Below the pieces are notes generated by a model, which saw only the letters and a list, made by a program, of their open reading frames with translations, was not told the DNA's origin and did no database searches. From positions 66,001-130,000 of the forward strand of contig JACVTC010000219.1 of the NCBI GenBank assembly GCA_016946835.1: a stretch of 64,000 nt of DNA, in the 5' to 3' direction. Of this stretch, positions 27,001-37,636 are shown piece by piece. Numbering within the stretch: the first letter of the stretch is position 1; every line of letters starts with the position of its first letter. Source of the stretch: Neocallimastix lanati (nom. inval.) (lineage: Eukaryota > Neocallimastigomycota > Neocallimastigomycetes > Neocallimastigales > Neocallimastigaceae). Position numbers and translations under genes: made by a program.

Positions 27001-29026
27001 AAGATGTAAAACCGAAAAAATTGCTAAATTAAATGATGATATTAAAAAATTAAAGAAGAGCATAAGTATAATGAATCAATTAAAAAAGAATATTGAAACT
27101 GGAAACATTAATGATATGAAACTTCTTAATAATCAATTACTTAAGCAAAAGGAAAAAATAATTCAATTGCAAAATATTAAACCATTACCTCCTGAAGTTA
27201 CTAATGATGATTTATACAGAATCAACAATAAAATTGATAACTTAAAGAATGTATTAGGTCAAATAAACAGTAATAAGATTAACAATAGAGAAATTTCTGA
27301 TAAACTTATGTCTATTGCTATTGATGAAAAAGAAAATGAAAAAATAAAAAAATTAAAAAATAAATTAGAAAAATCTAATTATTGTATCAATGAACTAAAG
27401 GAAAAAACGAAGCAATTGGAACGAAAGAGTCAGTTAAGTAATAACCAGGAAAAACAAGTCTTAGAGAATCTTAATAATAACAATGACAATCAAATAGATA
27501 TTGATGAAACAAACGATGATAATAAGAATAAACTAATAAACAAATTCGAAACTGATATTAATTCATTTGTTGATGTTAAAGATGATTCTAGTAACTCAGA
27601 TAGATTAGATATTGATTCATTTATAAATGCTAAAGATGATTTAAGTAACACTAATGAATTAGATGTAGACTTATTTGTTGATGCAAAAGATGAATTAAAT
27701 AATATAACTATATTAAATATGAATAATATTGGTGATTTCAAAGGTGAACCTCCAGAATTAGAATTTAATAATCGAGATATTTATATTGAAGAAATTAATA
27801 AATTTAAGGAAGAAAATCAAAAATTGATTGAAGAATTAGATAAATTAAAAGATATTGTATCGTTTGAAAAGAAAAAGCAAAACCATATTTCAGAAGAAAA
27901 GAAATCTTTAGAAGATCAGATTAAAAAATTAGAAAATGTAATTGAGAAATATACTTATAAATTTAAGAAATCTGAAGATACTATTCAAGAATTAAGTAAT
28001 GATAATATTGATCTTAATAAAAAGATTAAAGCAATTGCAGAATCTTATGAAACATTAAAGATTTTATACGAAAAGCAAAAAGCTAAAAATCAAAATGATA
28101 TCCTTACCAAAGAAATTATAAGGGATCTTAATAGAGAAAAACAAAGCGATAGAAAAAGATGTGTTCCATTTACAGAGAATAAACGTCGTAGAATGGAATT
28201 AGCTAAAAGATTAAATAAGGAAAATAATAACTTGAAAAATAAACCAAATAAATTAATTACTATCAAAAGTAAAAAGAGAAAAATGAATCCATTGGAAAGT
28301 AGTATTCAAAAGGAAATTAATTTAATACCAGAAATAAAGCCAATAAGCTTTATTGGACATATTTATAATTTACTTGGATACACTGTAACTACCACATCGG
28401 TTCTTTTAAGTTTATTATATACTCGTGATTATCTTAATGCACAACGATTTGTTGATAAGAATAAAATAACTTATATCAACGAGAATAAAGAGGTTCCAAC
28501 ACCTGGTCAGCTTGTAAGTGGTAAATTAACTAATACATTAGTAAGTTCAATAGCCTTACTATTCCTTTTAAATATTTTGTATTGTAAAAGTAGAAAGAGT
28601 GAAGAAATCAAGAAAGAAAGCAGTGAAAAAATGAATGAAATAGATCAATCAAATTTAAATTTTAAAAAGCAATCATCGGCAAATTCGAAAATTGAGGTTA
28701 TTGGAGAAAGTAGTTTTATAACTGAACCAAACAAAAATAATGAAAATCATACCGAATTTAATGATAAATCAATCTCAATTTTAAAAATAAATGAAAATAA
28801 TAATAATTTATTGAATAAGCAATATTTTTTGCCTGAAGAGCAATTAGATGAAGTTAAACAATCGTTAGAAAGTATTAAACATGAAGTTGATAATGAGGAT
28901 CAATTAAAAATGGAAAATAAGAATAAAGAATTAAGAAATAATAAATTAAGTTTAGAAGGTGACAAGCCAATAATTAAACCTCATTCTTTAATCGATATGG
29001 TTGAACATGAAGAAAATTCAAATTGA
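2..29026 (+). CDS. Giant coiled-coil / acidic-repeat protein with C-terminal membrane anchor (5' partial, 2 exons)
   Basis: Read as join(2..17363, 17481..29026), at least 9,635 residues; the frame is open to the left edge, so the true start lies outside. Domains in order: a Lys/Glu-rich coiled coil of LEKQL-DNE / EIQQLIEKITIIEK units (to about 15600); three basic patches KRKRKVKK followed by Thr runs (15630-16445); LIP-type hydrophobic motifs (LIPTAIEMIINQ); an acidic region of 155-residue and 14-residue-type repeats (17481-24300); two more Lys-rich/Thr patches (about 25295, 25480) and several LIP motifs (25570-26540); another coiled coil (26640-28150); then two hydrophobic stretches (about 28345-28430 and 28510-28590) and a polar tail. 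Both halves share the basic, LIP and NYYLNISDD motifs, supporting one gene. I do not recognise an ortholog. A membrane-anchored filament or tether (giantin- or nesprin-like in layout only) is inference. Unlike its neighbours it has only one intron visible. Confidence 0.75.
1612..5990 (+). repeat. Eight tandem 564-bp (188-residue) coiled-coil units
   Basis: The motif EIQQLIEKITIIET recurs at 1612, 2176, 2740, 3304, 3868, 4432, 4996 and 5560, exactly 564 bp apart. Each unit breaks into four LEKQL-started blocks of 57, 46, 39 and 46 residues. Long stretches are identical between copies at the DNA level, including silent positions, so the array has expanded or been homogenised recently. The last unit diverges after about 5970. 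Confidence 0.93.
7030..10960 (+). repeat. Second coiled-coil repeat block, 309-bp and 255-bp modules in mixed order
   Basis: Modules of 103 residues (57+46) and 85 residues (39+46) alternate irregularly. Near-identical segments recur at spacings of 564 bp (for example 9901 and 10465) and 819 bp (for example 8222 and 9041). The pattern fits unequal exchange between modules of the same two kinds as in the upstream array. Confidence 0.85.
17364..17480 (+). other. 117-nt in-frame intron joining the two giant open frames
   Basis: The donor is CAAG|GTAATT and the acceptor TTTTCTTTAG|TT, with TACTAAT-type branch sequences inside (about 17405-17430). It is phase 1 and a multiple of three. It removes the only in-frame stop (TAA, 17399-17401). 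The spliced downstream frame resumes directly in a repeat unit (VNLNEKKLDLDEVSKKP, like SNLNNEEFSLDDDISKKP in later units). In-frame, the first ATG after the stop is at 17741, in the middle of a repeat, which argues against a separate second gene. Alternatives are a nonsense mutation in one continuous frame, or intron retention making a short form. Confidence 0.72.
17481..20095 (+). repeat. Tandem 465-bp (155-residue) acidic repeats
   Basis: The segment encoding DVVEDPTLDDL recurs at 17701, 18166, 18631, 19096, 19561 and 20026, always 465 bp apart. Units contain KESKPTEEII, EECKR-I-FDEPTEEIIISNLNNEEF and EEVIPNDYEGDYEDE. Related units return at 22830-24300, including a 63-bp internal duplication near 23470-23600. 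Confidence 0.93.
20140..22700 (+). repeat. Short acidic repeats (IEESKPENEEQVEN type) with a 615-bp internal duplication
   Basis: A roughly 14-residue Glu/Asn-rich unit repeats many times, broken up by KRDITFDEPIEDIIKI blocks and a 40-residue block containing NSYFINLSDDGKLYIG. The stretch from about 21311 is repeated 615 bp downstream almost unchanged (21496 and 22111 are corresponding points). Confidence 0.9.
28345..28600 (+). other. Putative C-terminal membrane anchor of the giant protein
   Basis: These are the only clearly hydrophobic segments in the whole protein: one around YTVTTTSVLLSLLY and one around LVSSIALLFLLNILY, separated by about 40 polar residues and followed by CKSRKSEEIKK. 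A two-pass hairpin leaving both the giant N-terminal part and the roughly 140-residue tail on the same side is the simplest reading. The organelle is not shown by the sequence. Confidence 0.6.
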
Positions 29027-29776
29027 TTTAAGGAATATTAATAAACTGAAAAAGTTAAAAACAAAATAAAATAATATTTGATCATTTATAATCTGAAATT
29101 GAAGAGTAAATCATATACATTAATAATGTATAAATTCTATTTTAAAATATAAAATAAAAAAAAAATTATTGAATAATACTTTAACATATAAAAATATATT
29201 AGAAAATTATAAATGTTAATTAGAAAATTTTGTGCAATTAACGTTACACATATATGCATTGATAAGCTGCATTGGATGCATATGCACATTCATATGCGAC
29301 TATATCGCAGTACATCATATAACACATATACAACTCTTTTAGCATCATAATAATTTTATTAAATACAATAACCAATAACATATATATCATAGTATAATTT
29401 TGTTTGAATTATTTGAATAAAATTGTTCAAATAAAGATTACCAAAAAAAGATATCATATAACACATATACAACTCTTTTAGCATCATAATAATTTTATTA
29501 AATACAATAACCAATAACATATATATCATAGTATAATTTTGTTTGAATTATTTGAATAAAATTGTTCAAATAAAGATTACCAAAAAAAGATATAATTTAT
29601 AAATAAATTATTTTTAACAATTATATTTTATAAATATTTTTATCAATACTAATATGTAATATTATAAATTAATTTAATAATTAACATAATTAAAAGTTTC
29701 ATAAATTAGTATTTCATATTATAATGTAAAAAAAAAAAAAAATAAAATAAAAAAAAAAAATAAATAAATAAATAAA

Positions 29777-29807
<31 letters not shown>

Positions 29808-30005
29808 AAAAAATATAAAAAAAAAATAATTATTAATATCCTTCGTTGTTAGTGTTAACTAAATTATATAAATTTAAAGTTTATAAAATATTATTTTTAA
29901 TATAAAATAATTTTTTTAATTAAATTTTTCAAAATATTATTTTTTAATATAAAATAATTTTTTTTAATATAAAATAATTTTTTTAATTAAAATTTTCAAA
30001 TAATA
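29027..30005. other. Intergenic, AT-rich, with tandem duplication
   Basis: No gene is visible. It holds a 139-bp duplication (listed separately), A-rich and AATA microsatellite sequence (29727-29830), and TTTTTAATATAAAATAA direct repeats near 29890-29990. Confidence 0.7.
29314..29591 (+). repeat. 139-bp perfect tandem duplication
   Basis: Copy 1 is 29314-29452 and copy 2 is 29453-29591. The two read the same from ATCATATAACACATATAC to CCAAAAAAAGATAT. It is a recent duplication in noncoding DNA. Confidence 0.95.
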
Positions 30006-30237
30006 TTGAGTGATCTTCTTGGTTGGGCATTCAATGAAAAAATTAAACTTAATGATGCGTAACAAAGACAATTAGTTAACAATATTTTTAAACAAACATC
30101 AACTTCGTCCATTGTTCCGTATTTTGTGGGGATTGCGGAGTTTCCAAATGTATATAAGACTTTATTTAACAGATGGAAATCTTTTTGTTGTTTTTCACTA
30201 CTAACATTTTATTTACCTTTTCATTTTATTAAAATAT
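30006..30237 (+). pseudogene. Short decayed coding fragment, unidentified
   Basis: One frame runs through DLLGWAFNEKIKLNDA, a TAA (30060-30062), then QRQLVNNIFKQTS..SIVPYFVGIAEFPNVYKTLFNRW, in a locally less AT-rich stretch. There is one internal stop and no clear start. I do not recognise the family; a relic of a transposon or host gene is equally possible. Confidence 0.35.
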
Positions 30238-30309
30238 AATTTCTAAACAAAAAATTTTTACATTAATTAAAGTTTTTTATCAAATATAAAACCAAATATT
30301 CAAAAGATA

Positions 30310-30418
<109 letters not shown>

Positions 30419-30639
30419 ATTATTTATTACAACAAAATTCAAAAGTTGTTTATTTTACCTAAATATTTGTCAGTTGTTGCACAAAGAAACATTTTTATAT
30501 TATATTAATTATTTAAATTTTTCTATATTTATTTATTTTTTTTTTTTTATTTATATTTATATTTCTTTGTTTTTAATATTTTAGTTTATATTAGTTTCAT
30601 TTTTTCGATTTGTAATTTATAGATTAAAAGTATACTCTC

Positions 30640-30861
30640 CAAATATTTACAATTATTTTATGACATTACATAATGTATGTATATGTAATAAAACATGTAT
30701 ATTATTAATAAAAAATAAAATAAATATCGAAGTATAATAAAACACATACTTATAATTATATATAAAATGAAATAAAATAATTTGTATATAATTATAATAT
30801 AATAAATAATTGATTAACATTATGTGTTTATATTGATGAGTGTAATCTAATTTCTTAACAG
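30640..30861 (+). repeat. Degenerate LTR-like sequence
   Basis: It contains ATGACATTACATAATGTATG and ends GTAATCTAATTTCTTAACA. The same features occur, inverted, in the solo LTR at 44633-44813. A related stretch with ATTGATTAACATTATGT and CTTCTTAAC lies at about 31815-31885 on the other side of the gag relic. This suggests remains of two LTRs of one old element. Confidence 0.45.
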
Positions 30862-31012
30862 ATTATGATTGTTTCAACTCAATGAGACGATCATATTAAT
30901 ATTAATTATACATTTATTATCATAATAAATTCATATTTTAATTATAATAGACTATTTTTTATTTTTATTTTTATTTTTTTTTTTTTTTTTTTTTTAATTT
31001 AAAAATTTCTAA

Positions 31013-31780
31013 AATGACTTTTAAGAAGAGACAAAATCCTTCTTTTGAAGATAATTCACCTTCTTTAACTCATACAGAAACAAAAGATGTTGAAAATGAA
31101 CAATCTGATAATGAAATTAATCAGATAAAATTATTATTTAACAAGTAAAATATATAGAAACTTCGACTAAATCAGTATTTAATTATAAAGGCTTTAAAAT
31201 GGATAAAAATAATTTGAAAGGTGGTATGATGCATTAAGGCGTCATACCACCGATTATGATTAATATATAGATAAGCAAATTAATTTAAAGAATATGAACA
31301 GAAATTAAATTAAATCTGATAATACTGTTCATTCCATTATTATTAATAGTCTTGATGAATCCTCCCAAAACTACTTAAAAGGATGTAAGACAACTTTCCA
31401 AATGATTAATAGATTAAAAAGTTATTTTTATCAATCTGGACAAGCGTTAGTAAATATTCTAGCATACGAAATTAACAATTTATAAATAGCTAATAATGAT
31501 TATATTTTATAGTTAATTAAATTAAATAATTTTTTTCGAACAACATCAAAATAAAAGCGAAAAAATTAAAACTTCACAACATTTAAGAAATTAATATCCG
31601 AATTAACAAAAATATATGATTTTGACGAAAAAATTGAACTAGTAAAAATTTGGATATTAATAAAAGAAATAATAATAAACTTAATAAAAATAACAAATTT
31701 AAAAATTATTATTATATTTGCAAAATAACTTAATATCTACTCATTCAATTATAAGCAATGGTTGCAAATTAGTCATATAA
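31013..31780 (+). pseudogene. Degraded Ty1/copia-like gag remnant
   Basis: An ATG at 31013 opens 43 codons (MTFKKRQNPSFEDNSP...). After that the frame is broken repeatedly, yet gag-like pieces can be read: FERWYDALRRHTTDYD near 31217, then NTVHSIIINSLDESSQNYLKG and INRLKSYFYQSGQALVN (31320-31470), and a possible zinc-knuckle relic near 31700. The order and W..AL motif fit a copia-type gag. At least three stops and one shift make it non-functional. No pol was found. Confidence 0.5.
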
Positions 31781-31889
31781 CAAATTAATAGAACTGATAT
31801 AATAAAAATATAATATAATATAATAAAATAATTGATTAACATTATGTATTTATATTTTATATTATTGAGTGTATTCTAACTTCTTAACT

Positions 31890-32497
31890 CATTTTTTCTT
31901 TTTGGCAAAAACTTTTAATTTTAAAAAATTATTATTAGTAAAATTATAATTTAATTTCCTTAAATAATTTTTCATCTTATCAATTTCTTTTTTTAATAAT
32001 TTTTTTTTACTGTTTTTTTTTTTTGGTTGTTTTTTAATTATTAATATTAATTTTGATTTTAGTTGAAGTAGTAATAAAAATTCTAATATAATTTTTATTT
32101 AATCAAGGCCTACTTTAAATTTTAATTTTTTTATATTTAATAGAATATTATAAAGTAAAAAATTAAAAATTTTATTTCTATATGAAAAGAATTTCCTTTT
32201 TTTTTTTTTTGATTATTAAAATAGATATTATCTAATAAATGAGAGATTAAATTCTATACATCATGTTTTATTTTATAAATATTAATTATTTTGAAATTAT
32301 CCGTTTATTATGAACAAAAATATAAATATAATTATTAATATTTTTATTTTTTAACTATTATAATGAAAAAAATGATGTATTTTTCATATTATGATATTAA
32401 ATAAATATGCCAGGATAATCTTTACATTTATACAAAGCTATATAAAAAAAGACTTTTAATGGATTGTTGTATATAGAATATTTAAAATAACGTAATG
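31890..32497. other. Intergenic, AT-rich
   Basis: Long T runs and TTTA-type simple sequence. No coding frame, RNA gene or element boundary was recognised. Confidence 0.6.
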
Positions 32498-32856
32498 TTG
32501 ACTTATCTGTTTTTTTTTTTTTTTTTTTTTTTTTAGACTAGGAAGAAAATACACTTCCAGTGCTTTATTAAATAGATTAAAATATTTTTATATATTACAT
32601 TTAAATATAAAAAAAATACATTATATAATTAAAAAATAAGTAAAATAAAAATAAAAATAATAAAAAATTAAGAAATAACAAATTTTAATTAAACAAAGAA
32701 AATTTAATATTATAAAGAATAAAAATAAGTTCAAGAGTTAAAAAAAAATCGGTGTGATGTATACTACGAGTAGTAACATGATCACCAGTTAAATCTAAAA
32801 TAATAAAACAAAGAAGTAACATCTTTAAAATAGTTAGTGTGGTATCCACTAAATCC

Positions 32857-33705
32857 CTAACCCCTAAGAAAGATCATCAAAAGTTTACTTACTATAGGTT
32901 CTGTGTTCGGAACTGTACTGTTAGTTAATGTGTATTGATGAGAATTAACAGGACTTCTAATTGCATTAATCCTTTGCCATATCGGAACATCGTCGGCACT
33001 CTTAGTAATGAAAGTGTTTTTGCTAAACCTCTCAAAAAGTAACTCAAGAGAGCTTCTAATCATCGGTATTGTATTAGCAAGATATTCCGCAAGCCTCACA
33101 ATATACGGAGTAGTAGACCCTTATGAATTTTTTAGGAGTTGTTCACTTAAATGTCTTTGTTCCTCAGTATCGAATTGTAGCTCATCTAAAGCTGAAATTC
33201 CCCCAAGAAGGAATGTATAAATATACCTATTTATGAAATTTTCATATTCTAAAATATTAGAATAAGAAGGAAGTAAGGAAAGATTCTTTACTTTATTGGC
33301 AAATATTATAAATAAATGTTCGATAAAATCTAAAGATTTACATCGACATAAAGAAAAGGTAGAACATTCAAATATCCAATGGATAAAAGATTGTTCACCT
33401 TTTCCACAACAAGGGCAGAATTTAGGACAGTCGTCAGAAACTCTATCACTTCTAATTGTAATAATTGTATTATATTTGTATCCAGCTCTTAATCTTAAGA
33501 TCCAGTTAAAACCTAAACTTAAATAAGGGTATTCAAGGCTGAGCTTAAATAAATTTCTTGTATTTATAAATTTGAAGTTATCATAATTCATACCTTTAAT
33601 TCCTTGGAATTTACAAACATCAGACCAATATGATTCAATAACATCTTTGAATTTAGTGATATTCTTTTTCTTAATTTTCTTGTAGAGCACCAGTGATTTT
33701 TTCAA
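32857..33705 (-). pseudogene. LINE ORF2 C-terminal region with zinc-knuckle-like motif, stop-interrupted
   Basis: The longest open piece (33705-33121) contains CPCCGKGEQSFIHWIFEC, resembling the Cys/His motif found after the reverse transcriptase in many LINEs. The reading frame continues upstream without a Met at least to about 33870 (CFCKWRNSKCIIKDLINHIPS). A single TAA (33121-33123) separates it from the same-frame tail RLAEYLANTIPMIRSSLELLFERF (to 32857). The frame is otherwise well kept, so decay is moderate. Confidence 0.7.
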
Positions 33706-34182
33706 CTTAGAATAACGTGGTATAGAAGGGATATGGTTTATGAGATCTTTAATAATACATTTAGAATTTCTCCATTTACAAAAGCATTTTATTTGAAAAG
33801 ATGCACAAAAGTTAGCAATTGGAAATACTTGAAGATCACGAGATAAGGCATAAACACTAACCGTTGAGTTCCTTTTGATATAATTTTTACATTTTTTCTT
33901 CTTTTCACTATTAAAATAATTTTCCTTGTTCGAGAAGTCAGAATCAATACACTATAACAATGCTGTGTTAATTAAAGATTGTACATTCATAGAATTGTTT
34001 TTGTTTGAACCTAAAAGTGGAGCAAAATAAAATGCTTTGCTAATAATATATGATTGAATAATAGATCTTTTAAAAGTTAATGGAACTTGATTATTGGATA
34101 AAAAACTCAAGAAAAAAAAATAAGGATTTTCTAACTTTAGTATTCATATAAGTGATAATAGGTTCAAGAGAAAGACCATTAC

Positions 34183-34840
34183 TTAAGGGATACTTAAGTA
34201 AATATACACAGATGCTTTAGGGATAGAATACATACCAAGGTGAAATGTAGGTTCTTCATAACCAGGATATGAAACAAAATTTAAGGGTTTAATAGCCATT
34301 GTACATTTATTGATACCAAAAGACATTTCATTTTTATTTGCCCTACAAAAAACATGACGGTGTAGAGGCTTCATTTTTCTTTCACTAGGTGCTATGAGAA
34401 CAATAACATCAGCAAAAAGACCACCACAACATTTTTTATTACTAATATTAGCACCATATTTATCACAATTGTTTAAAATATCATTAATGAATAAATTAAA
34501 CAAAATAGGTGATTTTTTTTTTTTTTTTTAGACAGGGAAGAGAAAACACTTCCATAAATTTATTAATTTTATTATAAAAAAAAATACATGCAGGTGAAAA
34601 ATACATTTGAAATTAAAAATAAAAATAAATGTTAAAAAATAAAAAATAAAAAAGCTCAAAAATACTATGTATTTCGGTAATTTGTATCATGCAGGAATTT
34701 TCCCTTCCTAACAAATAAAAAAGTAAACCTAGAAGTAACATCTTTAAAATAGGTGATAACGGGAAACCTTGTCTAACACCACGATGAATAGGAAATTCAT
34801 TTGATAACATGTCAAGGTAACGAGCTCTAGCTTTATAAGA
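34183..34840 (-). pseudogene. LINE reverse transcriptase core, split by an insertion and catalytically dead
   Basis: The upstream piece reads ARARYLDMLSNEFPIHRGVRQGFPLSPI; the downstream piece reads FNLFINDILNNCDKYGANI...GGLFADVIVLIAPSE. Across the inserted segment the two join exactly at the usual PLSPILFNLFINDI motif. The polymerase FADD box is FADV (34405-34416), so the second catalytic Asp is lost. More stops occur upstream (SNF-stop-SLSYK). The family is the RVT_1 of LINE elements. Confidence 0.8.
34513..34745 (-). mobile_element. 233-bp nested 3'-end fragment of a related LINE, with 11-bp target duplication
   Basis: The repeat AAAATAGGTGA at 34502-34512 and 34746-34756 flanks it, with the T run beside the left copy. 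Its sequence next to the T run (AGACAGGGAAGAG..ACACTTCC) resembles the host LINE's own 3' end at 32535 (AGACTAGGAAGAA..ACACTTCC), and both carry GAAGTAACATCTTTA further in. It is therefore a severely 5'-truncated copy of the same or a sister family inserted into the older element. Confidence 0.85.
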
Positions 34841-34876
34841 TAGAGATTAGAAATTAGAAATGAATTGACTTATCTG

Positions 34877-35143
34877 GTTACGAACTTTTTTTTTTTTTTT
34901 TTTAAACAAAAAAAACGAAAAAAGGTACATATGAGAGTGCTAGCATAATTTTTACAGTTTATACAGTTTTGAATAGATAATATAAATAATATAGTTTATT
35001 AAAATTTTATATTAAATCAAAATATTCAATATAAAAATATTATATATAGCTCCACAAAACACATTAAAATATAATTATAATAAATATATATTATAAAATT
35101 TTATCTACTTTATTTTTTTGCTTTTTATTTTTTTATTTTATTT

Positions 35144-35190
<47 letters not shown>

Positions 35191-35757
35191 TAATTTTTTT
35201 AATTTTTTTTTTTTGATTGTTTGTTTGCTGAATTTTTTTTATAATTTTATCATTTTTATTATTAATATTTGTTTGTATTTAGTATTATTTGTATTTTTTT
35301 TTTTTTTAATTAGTTTTTTTTAATTAAATAAAAATTGATTTATTTAAATTTTATTATAAAACTTTTTTAAGGTTAAAAATTTTTTATTCTTATCTATAGT
35401 TATTATTTCATTATTATTATTTTTATAGGTTATATTTATTTTTTAACTTTCTTTTTAAAACAAAAAAGAAATAAAAAATAAATCCATAATAAAAATATAA
35501 CAACGAACTAGAATTTTATATTAATTGCTGGTATAAAAATTATTTTTAATTTTTTTTCTTTGTTTTTGTTATTTTAAGAATAGAGATTAAAGAAATAAAA
35601 ATAATTAAAAAAAAAAAAAAAAAAAAAAAAGAAAAATAAGTAAAAGAAAAACTTTTACTTCTTTTTTCTTCTTTTTATCTATTTCTTGAAAAAAGTTTTC
35701 AATTTTTCTTTTTTCTTGAAAACTAAATTACTTTTTAACATAAATTATTTAGTTGAT
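34877..35757. other. Intergenic, T-rich, downstream of the GDI gene
   Basis: Dominated by T runs (34888-34904, 35149-35185) and AT simple sequence. No gene was seen. It should hold the 3' UTR and poly(A) signal of the minus-strand GDI gene, but none stands out in such AT-rich sequence. Confidence 0.6.
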
Positions 35758-37596
35758 TTATTCATCATCTTCTTCAAGAATATCCTTACGTAACTTTCCT
35801 TCTAAAGATAAAGTCTTTCCAGTAATACGATGGTAAAGATCCTTAACATCATCACTGACAGTTTCAAAGTGACTAGTAGCATCGTAAGACTTAGAGATGA
35901 AGACATGATCAGTAGTACCGTTAGCTAATGGTTCATATAAGTCAGAAATTTCAATGAATTTTTCTTCAAAATCACCTAATAACTTAACAGCTTCAGCAAT
36001 TTCTTCCTCTGGGTTACCAGTTTCAATAATAGTACTAACCATGGCGATGTAGTGATCTGGAGCAGCAACCTTGTGAGCGCTAGAAACACAAGTAATGTAA
36101 ATGTCTTTTATAAAAAACAAAGGGGAAAAAAATAATATTATAATAATTAATTTTTTGTTCAATAATAAATAAAGAAAAAAAAAATTAAAATATGATATTT
36201 TTAGTAAATAAATATAAATATATATATATATATAATTTTTATTTTAAATTACCATGTTGACGGTTAAGTTGCTTTTGTGGAATAATAATTTGAGCAGAGT
36301 CAGCATTGTTAGTATCAGCGAGTGGGTGCTTTAATAAGTAAATAGCACGAATAACTTGACCAGTCTTTTGAACCTTGTCTTTGAAGTAACTTGGGGCTCC
36401 AACAATAGTGGTAGCCTTTGTGACCTAAATTAATATAAAAAAAAAAGATATTTTCAAAATTAATATATACAAATTTTAAAATTAAACTCTTTTTTTCATG
36501 AATTTATAATAATAATGAATAATTTAATTATAATAATAATTACCTTTCCTTCACTCTTTATACCGGCGGCAACACCATTTTCGTAGACAATTTCATCAAT
36601 CTTAGCGTTAAGCATATAAGTACCACCATAGATAGCACTTAATCTAAATTTTTAATTATTATTTAATAATTAATTAATTAAAATTTCTTAAAACTTTTAT
36701 TCTTCATGTAATTAATATTTTAATGTTTATAATATTTATTATATATACCTAGCAAAACCTTGTGAAAGTTCACCTAAACCATATAATGGGTAGATGAATG
36801 GACTCTTACCATAACGAATTACAGAGTTCATGTATAAAACAATCTTTTGGAAAGTTTCCTTAAATGGTTTCTCAAGATAATCATCATCGAAGTAAAGAGC
36901 TAAAGCATGACCACATAAATCACAAGTACTACTTTCTAAGTTGAACTTTTGGTAAACTTCCTTCATTGGAACTTTTTCCCAATCTAAGCCTTTTTTTTTT
37001 TTTTTTTTTTTTGATTAACATAATAAGATTGGTTACAAATTTTTATAATATAATATTTATAAATATATATATATTCATGAAAATTATTATTTACCATCAG
37101 TAGTTGATGGATCATCAATATTGTACTTTTGAATGAATTCGAACAACTTTCTTAAGTTGTTCTTTTCACTAAGACTGAAAATAGATGTTGTTAAAGCTTC
37201 CTTTTCAGTAGCTGGAACCTTAACAATCTTACCATTTTGATAAACGTAAGAACCTTCAATTTGCTTGAATTTGAAGTACCTAAATTATAATATAAATAAA
37301 AATTTATTAATAAAATTTTGCAATAAATTAATATGGTTCCATTTTCATGTTTATATTTTAATACATTCAAAAAAAAATTATATCTATAATTCTTACTTGG
37401 TAACATCAGTATAAACAAGCATTTGAACAAAATCACCGGCAGACATAGAGAACTTTGGAACAAGATCAATATTGTAATCTCTTGGACGACCAAAGCTTTC
37501 ACTTGGAGCACCAGACTTTCCAAACTTTTCATAAAGCTATTATATTAAACAATTAATAATAATAATATTTATTTTAGAATAGAATATTAAAATATT

Positions 37597-37636
<40 letters not shown>

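Larger units (their letters stand above)
32510..34864 (-). mobile_element. 5'-truncated, decayed LINE (non-LTR retrotransposon) with 12-bp target duplication
   Basis: The perfect direct repeat TTGACTTATCTG at 32498-32509 and 34865-34876 flanks the segment. A 25-nt T run (32510-32534), i.e. the poly(A) tail of a minus-strand element, lies directly beside the left copy. This is the expected mark of target-primed reverse transcription with 5' truncation. Reverse-transcriptase and C-terminal zinc-type coding relics are read on the minus strand, with stops, shifts and a mutated active site. It is interrupted by a second insertion at 34513-34745. Confidence 0.85.

Noticed and set aside
17402-29026. 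The second giant frame as an independent gene starting at 17720 or 17741
   Set aside because: 17720 is a TTG codon and 17741 would begin in the middle of a repeat unit whose upstream part is present in frame back to 17481; intron splicing explains this better.
34888-34904. T run right of the LINE as the tail of a third retroelement
   Set aside because: No target duplication or LINE 3'-end sequence beside it; T runs are frequent here.
37191-37532. 113-codon minus-strand frame within the GDI gene
   Set aside because: Runs out of frame through GDI exons 3-4 and their intron; the conserved GDI frame explains the region.
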